A stretch of DNA of 34,519 nucleotides. It comes from an uncultured Bacteroidales bacterium. Lineage in GTDB: Bacteria; Bacteroidota; Bacteroidia; Bacteroidales; Paludibacteraceae. Positions 15,871 through 24,188 of the stretch are shown here, piece after piece (the first letter of the stretch is position 1; the number at the start of each line of letters is the position of its first letter). Where the stretch lies: the NCBI GenBank assembly GCA_946406195.1, contig CAMJJT010000023.1, positions 1 through 34,519 of the forward strand. Direction: 5' to 3'. Made by a program: the position numbers and the translations under genes. The notes under the pieces are model-generated. The model had not been told where the DNA came from, did not search any database, and saw only the letters and a list, made by a program, of their open reading frames with translations.

Positions 15871-18800
15871 ACCCGTAGCGTCGTACATCTTCTCCCCGCG
15901 GAGTATATACATCTTGCCGTCGATCAACACTTTAGCGCTTTGTACTGCGCCACCCTGAATATCCTCCATGCCTGTTGCCATGTTCGGAGCTTGCGCACCG
16001 GCATCCATCATTACGCGGCGTCGACCATGAGCAGGAGCCGGTTCCGGTTGACCTTGATAGCCGTAAATCTCTTGCACTTTGAGATAAGCACGATTTTCGC
16101 CAACATACACCTCATCGCTATTTACATACCAATATTTGTTAGACTGGAGAATGTAATTATCAGCATCTCTGGTCAACAACTGCTCGGTGAACGAGCCATA
16201 AAGACCATTTTGATGACCTGCCTCTGCAGCCGCAGCATTGTTGCCATAAGTAACTACCATTTGGTCGTTGTTTCCTTGATCCGGCAGGAAGACATATGGC
16301 ATACCCGGTACCATCTCTCCGTTGAGTACCTCGTCGAAGTAGATCTTTCTGTTATCCGGATTGAAGTATGCCACCTCATATACCGCAGCACCTACCATTG
16401 TTCCGCCCTTCTGCAAACAAATCGTACCTAAACGACCATCCGTCACGTCACGGCTGTAATCTATCGGATAGAGTTGAGCACTGAGTTCAAACAAGCGATA
16501 TGAATCGGTAGATCCAAGGTAATAAGTACCCGGCATTAAGAGTTCTGTTACAAATCCTTGTGCTTCATACGTGCTGGATGTGATAACATAATTTCCGAGA
16601 GCTTTAGATGCATCATTCGTTGCCTCATTGGCAATGAACATCTTACGATCGTCACCATCGCTATTGGTAGAACCTACCAGACGTATCTTTGCCAGATAAC
16701 CACTCGGCACGGTGAACGAAACAATGTTAGATGCATTTGCGTTCGCCTTGAAGCCCTTTATTGCGTGCTCGTAGTTTTTATCTTGCCATGTACCTGCAAC
16801 ATTGCTACCATCTGAATCCACGTTGCTTCCCATGCTCCAACTGAATCCTGTCGGATCAGAGCCTGTCTTAGCGGCAATATCCGTCATCGTACTACCGTCA
16901 TAGATTACTAATCCCGGTACGCGGCTGATTTGGAACTTAACGGTGTACTCTTGTTCCGACTCATCCTCCGCTGTCACAGTGAACGAAGCCGTACCGGTTG
17001 TCGAACCAGCCTGCGTAATGGTTCCGACAGATGCGTGTGCATCATTTGCTACCGCAGCCACAGCAGGAACAGTCGCAGGATCAGTTCCGTACGGATATAC
17101 GTATGTATAATTATATACACCTTCATCTAATGCGATTGCATTGCCATCTACGGTCAGCGAACTCAGCGTCTTATCGCTTGAACGTTCTGCGCGTACGAGC
17201 GTAATAGTATAAGGTGTAGCGTCACCATCTTTGTCGGTCAGCACATAAGTGTTCTCTCCCCATGCCCATGCTCCTTCATTTGTCGTCACTACAGCCGTAC
17301 CTGCGCCGTTCCAGAAGATCTCCGGAGTCACAGCAGTCAGGTCAGTTGCGTATGGCAGAGTCTCTTCAACCGTTGTACTTGCTACGTTTATCTTCGTACC
17401 ATCAAACGTAATAGATTTCAGTACCGGATTCATCGGGCGTGTTACCTCAACGTAGTTAACCGTTCCGTTCCAAGATTGGTCACCTTCTGAAGTCTTACGA
17501 ACGATATAAATCTCATTCAGACCATAAGCCTCACTCGGAATAACAATTCCGGCAGATGCGTCACGAACGCCCGTTGCCTTTATCAAATTCGTTCCGGCTG
17601 CTTCTCTATACAGTTCAATATATCCGCGGTCTGCATCTGTACTAGTTACCACGTACAACTTATCGCCTGCTTGGAATGCTTCGCCTGCTTTCAGTTGAAC
17701 ACCTACGAACGCACCGCCTGTATTCAATTTCTTGCTTACGGTTTGAGCATAACCCTTGCCCGCATACAGACCTGTAGCATCAAAACCGGCCGTTTCATTT
17801 CCACCCGAGATAGTTGCCTTAATGATGTTCAGACCATCCTTTGCGTCTTTGGTGAAGTTAACCGTATAGGTCTTTTCTGTCTCATTAGCTGCAATTACGG
17901 TGAACGTAGCTGCACCCGGTACGCTCGTTACATCCAATACTGCACCTGCCTTAGTACTCGATGTGCCGTCTGCAAGTGTGTAAGCAACCGTAATCGTCTC
18001 ATACGAACCGGCGTAAGGCAGTTCTACATCATACTCATACGTACCCTCTTCATAGCCGACAGCCGTTGCTGCTCCTGTGCCTATCTGGTAAGTCAGCGCG
18101 CTCAGACTGAACGGCGACGGTTTAACTACGTATTTAGCTACCAGCGTCACATTCTTTGTCGGCTCATATGCCGCAGCATTGATCTTCTCCCCCTCAACGG
18201 TTCCAAGATGCCAGCCTTCGAACTCATAGTCCTCATCTGCCGGAGTTGCATCTGCAATAACCAGCGGAGTACCGGTATATTTCTCAGAGGTCTTACCGAA
18301 CGAACCTCCGTTCGCGTCATAGGTAACGATTGCCGGCAACTTAACTGTTGCAATCGCCTCGTCAATCATAATCTGCTTGAAGACAACGGTACCTGTTCCC
18401 GTTCCTTGGAACTTAACAACTACATCTTCGGTTGCGGTGTAGGAATATTCCTTGGCGCTGCTTACAGACGTGTTGGCGTAACTTCCGCTTGTCAATTCTA
18501 TCGGATCAGCCTCGCCAATAATAACATTCACATTATTGCCCATATTTCCGAAGCGAACCTTCACGGTCGAACCTTCTTTCAACAGGAAACTGATTTCCGA
18601 GGTAGCCAATTTCCATTTCTGACCAAGGAACGGATAGTTACGATCACCTTCGTTCTTGTCCGCAGTCAGTGAATCCAAATCATTCAGATTCGCATACTTG
18701 TAGTAACGGGAATCCAGTACTGCACGGAAAGCAGAATTATTCTTACTATTATCCAATACCCATTGCTCTATATTAATAGAACGTGCGTACGCGTCCACGT

Positions 18801-21800
18801 AACTTGCCACGAGGGTTATCTCCGTTCCGGCAACATCGCTTGTTACATCCTCCAAATCAACAGGCTCACCGCTGAGCTTCCAAACAACACGCTTGTAATC
18901 CTGAGGAGTAGGCGTAATTCCTGCTGCTGTCGGGTGACCACTAACCGCTACGTTCTCCGAACCGATCAGCGTCTCACCGTCTGCCTGATAGTAATGTACG
19001 ACGAATGCATCTGCTTTTTCCATCGTTACGGTATAGGTGATCTCATTAATCTCTGCGCTTGCTTCCCATTCACCACTTAAGTTCACAGTAGCAGTCTTTG
19101 AAATAACGTCATCTTTTTCTACTTCCGAGTCATCCTCATAGGTGATTACAGTATGCTTGTTAAACTTAACCGTCGGAGCAGTAACATACTCATCCGCCAA
19201 TTCAAGCGCATAAGCATCTGCCGTCTTCAAGGTTGCCAAATTTGCCGCAGAAATAGAAGAGTTGTTGATCTTCACATCCGTCAAATCAATTACGGTGTTT
19301 TTGATTTCCTTCTTCCTCTCCAGAGTAACCAACGCATTGCGCCACCAGAGACCACCTGTACTCTTGGAAACACCTAGGAACTTAATCTTGAACGATGTCG
19401 GGAAGGTTCCCGGAGCCTCAAACACTTTCTTGCCTTCAGAGTATTTCGCCAAATCTTCCCAGTTTGTACCGCCATCCCAAGAGATCTGTCCGCCGAGAGG
19501 CTCTTCAAACTTACCATATGTACATATGTCCTTGATGCTGAACAATGAACTATACGCGGATTTCACGCTAAAGGTCAAGATACACTCTGTGTTATCTGCT
19601 CCTGCACGACCCATACCCGTAAAGCCTTCATAAACTATATCCACATATTTATGAGCCCCATCATCCGTATTCGCTTGATCTGCAGTAAGACACTTACCAT
19701 TACCTCCATAGCTGCTATTCTTATTGAAGATGAAGATATCCTCTGCTTCGCTCTCCAATACCTCAACCGTTGCCTCGGCTGAGCCATTTGCATAAGTTCC
19801 GTCACCTGCTTGCTCGGCTACAACAATGTATTCACCAGCTACGGTTGCAGTAAACGAACCTGCTGGAGTGATTTCTGCACCCTCATAACTCTCTTTCAGC
19901 GAGAAAATTACTGCGCCGCTTGTATTCAACGATGAGAATTTAGCCGCCATATTCAATGCCGAGCCGCCAATGACATATTGGGCGTTAGACATGGTTGCTT
20001 GCGGATCTAATTTCCATTGAGCGGTGAACGTAACGGCGTACGCCGGCATCGTAAATTCAGCCTCTGCGTCCTCCAAATGAGTTACTTCCTCACCATCTGT
20101 CCATTGCCAGCCTTCGAACACATGGTCTGCCCAAGTCGGAGCCGCAGCCAAATCAAACTCTTCATCTTCTGCCTTGTTAGTCTCTGTCGGAGCGTCACCG
20201 GTAGGACCATTCAGAACGTAGGTCATAGCATATTTAGTTGCAATTGCTTTCCACTGTGCGGTAAAGGTTGTGTTGGCAGCTGTCATTGTATATTCTGCTC
20301 CACCTGCATACTTTGTAGAATTTGCACTACACAGCCATCCGTCAAACTCTTTGTTCTCCGGAGCGGTGATACTTGTTGTACCATTATGCAACGTAAAGAC
20401 TGCGCCTGCTTTTTTGTCCGTCTCCGTCGGAGTGGTTCCACTACCGCCATTCAACGCATAAGTTACCGTATACTTCGGTGTTACATCACCATATGTAACG
20501 GAGAAAGCGGTCATCACTAACCATGACTTTTCTTCTACAGAATTTACCTTAATGTAACGAACATTAGCAACCGCTGTGGTTTCGTTTACTGCATTAGCGC
20601 CCCAATCTGTCTTATTATGCTCAACCGTTACTGTTTTAAGGACGGTGGAGCCATTAGAACCTATATACTCTATATAGAATTTTCTATCTTTCGTTGAGCC
20701 AATATTAAATGAACCTGTTACAGAAGAAACTGTTGTAACATAGCCTAAATCAAATAATGCATATGCATCTGTGTTCTTAGCGAATGCGATTGCGTTGTCG
20801 TTCATACTACTGCTATGAGGTGACGATAAACCCGCGGTATTCATTGCACCTACCGTGTTTACATAGCACTCGCTATCAGCCGGATCGGCATCAAACTCAT
20901 CCGAGTTAAATGTCCATCCCTCTGACTTGAGTGTAGTTATCGTTTTTTCGTTAGCAACGGCAAACGAGTATGTCTCTTTTGGTGCCCATACAGGGTAGAA
21001 GGTCTGCGCGGCATTCGCGGTATAAGAACCACCGAGATCATAAGCCTTTGTTCCTCCATCGGTCGTTGCCCAACCTACTTGAACATAACCATCACGGGTA
21101 AACATCTGAGAAGAAAGAGTGAATGTCACATCTTCTGTCTTGTCTCCGGCATCAATACTTCCGGTGCCGTATGTACCCTTGTTGTAAGTGATTGCATAAT
21201 GTGCGATAAAGTCTGCTGCGGTTAACTCATAGGATTCGGCGTCACTCCAACAGTCATCTACAGTATGGTAGGAACGCAGATAATATGTTCCTGCTGCACT
21301 TACCGTTTTAGATGCACCGCTTGTTCCTGTCTTATCCGTTCCGCTTGCCGAGCTCTGCCAATACCACACATTATTCTCTGCCGGCGAGCCGTCTGCTGTC
21401 AATGTGATTGTACCATCCGTCAAAGCACCTTTACTGATATCACCGGGAGCGGTTACATCACAAGGCGGTTCAGGGATACGAAGAGAGAAACCACGGAAAC
21501 GACATGCATTCGTCCCATCTGCCGTTACCTCTATCAAGTGTGTTTCTGTTGTAAGAGTAAAAGGATAGAGCGTATTATCAGTATCACTATGATCAAATGT
21601 TTGAGCTACGCCATCAATTTTCACCACAAACTTCTTTCCATCACTTGTTCCGTTGTCTCTACCAAAGAAGGTAAACTGATCGTAACCGCTAACCTTTAAT
21701 TTGATATAATCCGTATTCTTTATCGACACATAATGTGTTTTGCGATCATTAGCTGTTTCGGAAGTAAATGCAAATTGATCGGGAGAATCAGAATTGCCAC

Positions 21801-23484
21801 CATCGTTTACTGCGCTCGGGCGGACAAGAAGCCAAGTGTCAGAAGGAGCTACATCTTTATTTGCCACAGCTGTCAACATCTCTTTTCCATCAGAAGATGT
21901 CACACTGGAACCTGCATATAACTTACTGGTATTGAACGTATAAATCTCATAGTCTCTACCACTATAAGTCTTTAATGTTAACCCATAACCTCCGCTACCA
22001 GCAGCCGTTTCATAGGTTCCGGCAGAGTGAGTAGAAAGATTAAGAGTCCACTTCGCATACAAAGTTACGTTAGCCGTTCCCATATCAAATGTTTCACTAG
22101 CCGCGTAGGAATCTCCCGTACCATCAGCCTCTGTATTCCAGCCGCTAAATGTATAACCCGTTCTTGCAAGCGAATTGGTATTACCCAAAACGGTTACTTC
22201 ATCACCCTCTTCATACGGAGAATCACTATCTGTTGGCACATCTCCACTAGTATTGCCATTTCCATCATATGTTACAGAATATGTACTTGGCGTCGGATCT
22301 CCGCCTCCACTACCTCCTGCTCGGTGAATTGTCACTTGATAAAGACTATTGTTTCCATCATTTCTTAAAATATACAATGTCTGCTGGCCGACCCATGGAT
22401 CTGTAGATTTCGTGATATAACGAACCAATGTAGGCATATACGCTGCAATCGAACAATTAGGATTGACAGATACTGATCCAGAAGCAGAATTAGAGTTGTT
22501 AAGTTTGTATATTAATCTAGCGTCTGTTCCTGGTTTTAGACTTGTTGTCATCATATCAATCCATATCTCATCACCTGCTTGGAAAGTTTTACCAGAACCT
22601 AAATCAAAGTACCCATAAGTGCCATCACTCTTGTTATAGTAATAGGTATTAGGTGTTGACTCCGTATCCGATAGTGTACTACCTGATTTAATAGCTGTTT
22701 TAACAAAAGAACCCGTGCCCGACGAGGAAAGGGCAGTTGCGCTAGTCATATGAACTTCACAAAGTTCTGTTGTCGGAGAAATTGCATCATCGTACGTGAT
22801 TGCAACACTTTTGATAGACACACTAGCTGTACCGACTAGTCGAACAGCCATAACAGGTGAGGTAAATGTAACTGTAACTGTAGTAGCATAAGTTTGGTTG
22901 TTTCCTATCATGGTCACACCAGACAAACTATTTACATTTGTTTCCGTAGAATTATTTGTAGCTTTTGCCGTAAATCCTGTGGTTGGCACAGAGAAACTTA
23001 TTGCATCTGATGATGTTTGCACATTAAAAGCCGTAGCCTGTGAGTTACTACCCGTATCTCTATTACCATAAATCTCAATTTTTTTGATATTTGCAGATTT
23101 CGAGACGATTTGCAAAGGAGCATAGTTTCCATTTTGCAAATAGAACACTGGTCCATTAGAACCATTTGCTATCTTTTTAGAAGCATTAATAGTTCCTGAA
23201 ACCAATATCTTATCTTGCATATATCGTTTGGAAACAGCGGGACCTTCTACGGTAAAGGTTCTATCCGTTCCCCACGCATTACCGATGCCAACCATGAAAA
23301 CCATGAGAAGCACGGCTGCGTACTTCAGGGCCTTAGAGAGATGGGTGACAGAAGGGCGACGTAGGCTTTGACCGTCGGTTGACCGTCGGCTGACCGTCGG
23401 TGAAGTAGTGTTCCAAACAGCCTTCTCTACTGTTAAAAATTGCGAATTCCCCCCCCTGTGTTTTGGGGCGTCTTCGCATCGCAA
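15856..23484 (-). CDS. Giant secreted multidomain surface protein 2; start probably frameshifted
   Basis: 2,542 residues from a TTG at 23484; there is no in-frame ATG before the signal core. Signal peptide: basic LSKALKYAAVLLMVFMVGIGNAWG (about 49-72). Body: InlB B-repeat-like units (YSVTYDGNGN...GWN...YAKW at about 401-483; further ones near 763-831, 1005-1076, 1086-1158 and 1718-1786), a Big-like unit (about 1170) and two cadherin-like beta-sandwich units (LSALTYQIG near 1791, LSSLTVDGNAIALDEG near 2100). The tail has GRRR and ends ILRGEKMYDATGRLVK, identical over the last 14 residues to giant protein 1, a type IX-like sorting signal. Predicted surface protein; no enzyme motif recognised. 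An ATG at 23510 (MKKITNFDH...) reads into this frame only if the G8 tract at 23449-23456 gains one G or loses two. As sequenced the gene may be switched off, mis-sequenced, or started from TTG. Confidence 0.85.
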   Translation of the reverse strand: MRCEDAPKHRGGNSQFLTVEKAVWNTTSPTVSRRSTDGQSLRRPSVTHLSKALKYAAVLLMVFMVGIGNAWGTDRTFTVEGPAVSKRYMQDKILVSGTINASKKIANGSNGPVFYLQNGNYAPLQIVSKSANIKKIEIYGNRDTGSNSQATAFNVQTSSDAISFSVPTTGFTAKATNNSTETNVNSLSGVTMIGNNQTYATTVTVTFTSPVMAVRLVGTASVSIKSVAITYDDAISPTTELCEVHMTSATALSSSGTGSFVKTAIKSGSTLSDTESTPNTYYYNKSDGTYGYFDLGSGKTFQAGDEIWIDMMTTSLKPGTDARLIYKLNNSNSASGSVSVNPNCSIAAYMPTLVRYITKSTDPWVGQQTLYILRNDGNNSLYQVTIHRAGGSGGGDPTPSTYSVTYDGNGNTSGDVPTDSDSPYEEGDEVTVLGNTNSLARTGYTFSGWNTEADGTGDSYAASETFDMGTANVTLYAKWTLNLSTHSAGTYETAAGSGGYGLTLKTYSGRDYEIYTFNTSKLYAGSSVTSSDGKEMLTAVANKDVAPSDTWLLVRPSAVNDGGNSDSPDQFAFTSETANDRKTHYVSIKNTDYIKLKVSGYDQFTFFGRDNGTSDGKKFVVKIDGVAQTFDHSDTDNTLYPFTLTTETHLIEVTADGTNACRFRGFSLRIPEPPCDVTAPGDISKGALTDGTITLTADGSPAENNVWYWQSSASGTDKTGTSGASKTVSAAGTYYLRSYHTVDDCWSDAESYELTAADFIAHYAITYNKGTYGTGSIDAGDKTEDVTFTLSSQMFTRDGYVQVGWATTDGGTKAYDLGGSYTANAAQTFYPVWAPKETYSFAVANEKTITTLKSEGWTFNSDEFDADPADSECYVNTVGAMNTAGLSSPHSSSMNDNAIAFAKNTDAYALFDLGYVTTVSSVTGSFNIGSTKDRKFYIEYIGSNGSTVLKTVTVEHNKTDWGANAVNETTAVANVRYIKVNSVEEKSWLVMTAFSVTYGDVTPKYTVTYALNGGSGTTPTETDKKAGAVFTLHNGTTSITAPENKEFDGWLCSANSTKYAGGAEYTMTAANTTFTAQWKAIATKYAMTYVLNGPTGDAPTETNKAEDEEFDLAAAPTWADHVFEGWQWTDGEEVTHLEDAEAEFTMPAYAVTFTAQWKLDPQATMSNAQYVIGGSALNMAAKFSSLNTSGAVIFSLKESYEGAEITPAGSFTATVAGEYIVVAEQAGDGTYANGSAEATVEVLESEAEDIFIFNKNSSYGGNGKCLTADQANTDDGAHKYVDIVYEGFTGMGRAGADNTECILTFSVKSAYSSLFSIKDICTYGKFEEPLGGQISWDGGTNWEDLAKYSEGKKVFEAPGTFPTSFKIKFLGVSKSTGGLWWRNALVTLERKKEIKNTVIDLTDVKINNSSISAANLATLKTADAYALELADEYVTAPTVKFNKHTVITYEDDSEVEKDDVISKTATVNLSGEWEASAEINEITYTVTMEKADAFVVHYYQADGETLIGSENVAVSGHPTAAGITPTPQDYKRVVWKLSGEPVDLEDVTSDVAGTEITLVASYVDAYARSINIEQWVLDNSKNNSAFRAVLDSRYYKYANLNDLDSLTADKNEGDRNYPFLGQKWKLATSEISFLLKEGSTVKVRFGNMGNNVNVIIGEADPIELTSGSYANTSVSSAKEYSYTATEDVVVKFQGTGTGTVVFKQIMIDEAIATVKLPAIVTYDANGGSFGKTSEKYTGTPLVIADATPADEDYEFEGWHLGTVEGEKINAAAYEPTKNVTLVAKYVVKPSPFSLSALTYQIGTGAATAVGYEEGTYEYDVELPYAGSYETITVAYTLADGTSSTKAGAVLDVTSVPGAATFTVIAANETEKTYTVNFTKDAKDGLNIIKATISGGNETAGFDATGLYAGKGYAQTVSKKLNTGGAFVGVQLKAGEAFQAGDKLYVVTSTDADRGYIELYREAAGTNLIKATGVRDASAGIVIPSEAYGLNEIYIVRKTSEGDQSWNGTVNYVEVTRPMNPVLKSITFDGTKINVASTTVEETLPYATDLTAVTPEIFWNGAGTAVVTTNEGAWAWGENTYVLTDKDGDATPYTITLVRAERSSDKTLSSLTVDGNAIALDEGVYNYTYVYPYGTDPATVPAVAAVANDAHASVGTITQAGSTTGTASFTVTAEDESEQEYTVKFQISRVPGLVIYDGSTMTDIAAKTGSDPTGFSWSMGSNVDSDGSNVAGTWQDKNYEHAIKGFKANANASNIVSFTVPSGYLAKIRLVGSTNSDGDDRKMFIANEATNDASKALGNYVITSSTYEAQGFVTELLMPGTYYLGSTDSYRLFELSAQLYPIDYSRDVTDGRLGTICLQKGGTMVGAAVYEVAYFNPDNRKIYFDEVLNGEMVPGMPYVFLPDQGNNDQMVVTYGNNAAAAEAGHQNGLYGSFTEQLLTRDADNYILQSNKYWYVNSDEVYVGENRAYLKVQEIYGYQGQPEPAPAHGRRRVMMDAGAQAPNMATGMEDIQGGAVQSAKVLIDGKMYILRGEKMYDATGRLVK
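23368..23400. repeat. 11-bp tandem repeat (ttgaccgtcgg, 3 copies) in giant gene 2
   Basis: Two exact copies and one with a single change (ctgaccgtcgg), encoding SPTVSRRSTDGQ before the signal-peptide core. The unit length and position correspond to the array in giant gene 1, but the sequence is unrelated. Confidence 0.92.
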
Positions 23485-23510
23485 TGATCGAAATTAGTAA
23501 TTTTTTTCAT
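23433..23510 (-). other. Frameshifted leader frame of giant gene 2 (ATG to early stop)
   Basis: ATG at 23510 opens MKKITNFDHCDAKTPQNT, runs into the G8 tract and stops 25 codons in, just after it. The start has the lysine-rich look of a normal N-terminus and an A-rich upstream region. With nine Gs the frame would continue into the 2,540-residue protein. Confidence 0.7.
23449..23456 (-). repeat. G8 homopolymer (C8 on plus strand) at the frame junction
   Basis: Eight consecutive G on the coding strand. Poly-G tracts of this length slip readily and are a classic phase-variation signal, but are also a common place for sequencing errors. Confidence 0.9.
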
Positions 23511-23670
23511 GACAATTAGATTTTGGGTTATTATTATTCTCTTTTTGTGTTTCTCTATTGTGTTTCCCATTATTAATATCCGCCCTGCTTTACCTTGATT
23601 GTATCCGCATGGTTTATCCGTGTTTATGTTCTTCCCCACCCAAGCACGCGCATAAAAACATTTTCACGGC

Positions 23671-23702
23671 GCAAAGATAGACAAACTTTTTTATATACGC
23701 AA
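23671..23702 (-). promoter_or_regulatory. Bacteroidota-type promoter for giant gene 2
   Basis: Minus strand TTGCGTATATA (-33 TTG at 23700-23702), 20 nt, TATCTTTGC (23671-23679). An 11-nt alternating purine-pyrimidine tract (23703-23713) abuts -33. The 5' leader to the ATG at 23510 is about 155 nt, like that of giant gene 1. Confidence 0.85.
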
Positions 23703-23713
23703 GTGCACGTACG

Positions 23714-24155
23714 ATTAATCGGCTATTTCCGTCAATTTTTACACAAAACAGCCCCAACTTTCACAAGTCGAGGCCATTTTCCTTCTTTACCGCATTGCAT
23801 CTCCATCCGTCTCTGCTCTGCTTCCGCTATGCTTTTACGCGCTTTATCTTTCGTTAATCTGTCCGAATATATGCGGACATCAAAACGTCCGTCTCCGCAT
23901 AGATTTTTCTTTAACTTTTTTGATTACATATTATCCCTAAAAGTTAAACCCTAAACGCTAAACGTATTTTCCTTATTTTTTGAAGCGAAGCGATTTTTTG
24001 AGATTATTGTTTTATCTCTCTTTGAGTCAAGGTTTTGAACGGACGGGTTATCACAAATTCATTTAGGGATAATCCGCCCGTACAAAGACTTGGAGTACGT
24101 AGTACTATAAAACAATAATCATTTTTCTCTTCTTTTTTTTGATTATATGATTGTT
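23714..24155. other. Intergenic region with long imperfect hairpin; no gene seen
   Basis: No reading frame here has a credible start or family. Two structures stand out. The first is tatgcgga / tccgcata (23870-23877 / 23894-23901) followed by a T-rich run on the plus strand. The second is a 119-bp imperfect palindrome at 24002-24120: perfect 14-bp ends gattattgttttat / ataaaacaataatc and an inner pair acggacgggttatc / gataatccgcccgt with two mismatches. The palindrome may be an RNA structure or a MITE-like remnant. Confidence 0.6.
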
Positions 24156-24183
24156 CTATCGACTATCGACTATCGACCATCGA
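24156..24183. repeat. Heptamer repeat (ctatcga, 4 copies)
   Basis: Three exact units and one ccatcga variant, 5 nt from the stop codon of the SGLT-like gene on its 3' side. Confidence 0.9.
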
Positions 24184-24188
24184 CCAAA

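Noticed and set aside
23595..23954. 119-codon plus-strand frame across the giant gene 2 promoter
   Set aside because: It overlaps a well-formed minus-strand promoter and leader, has mixed composition and no recognisable domain.
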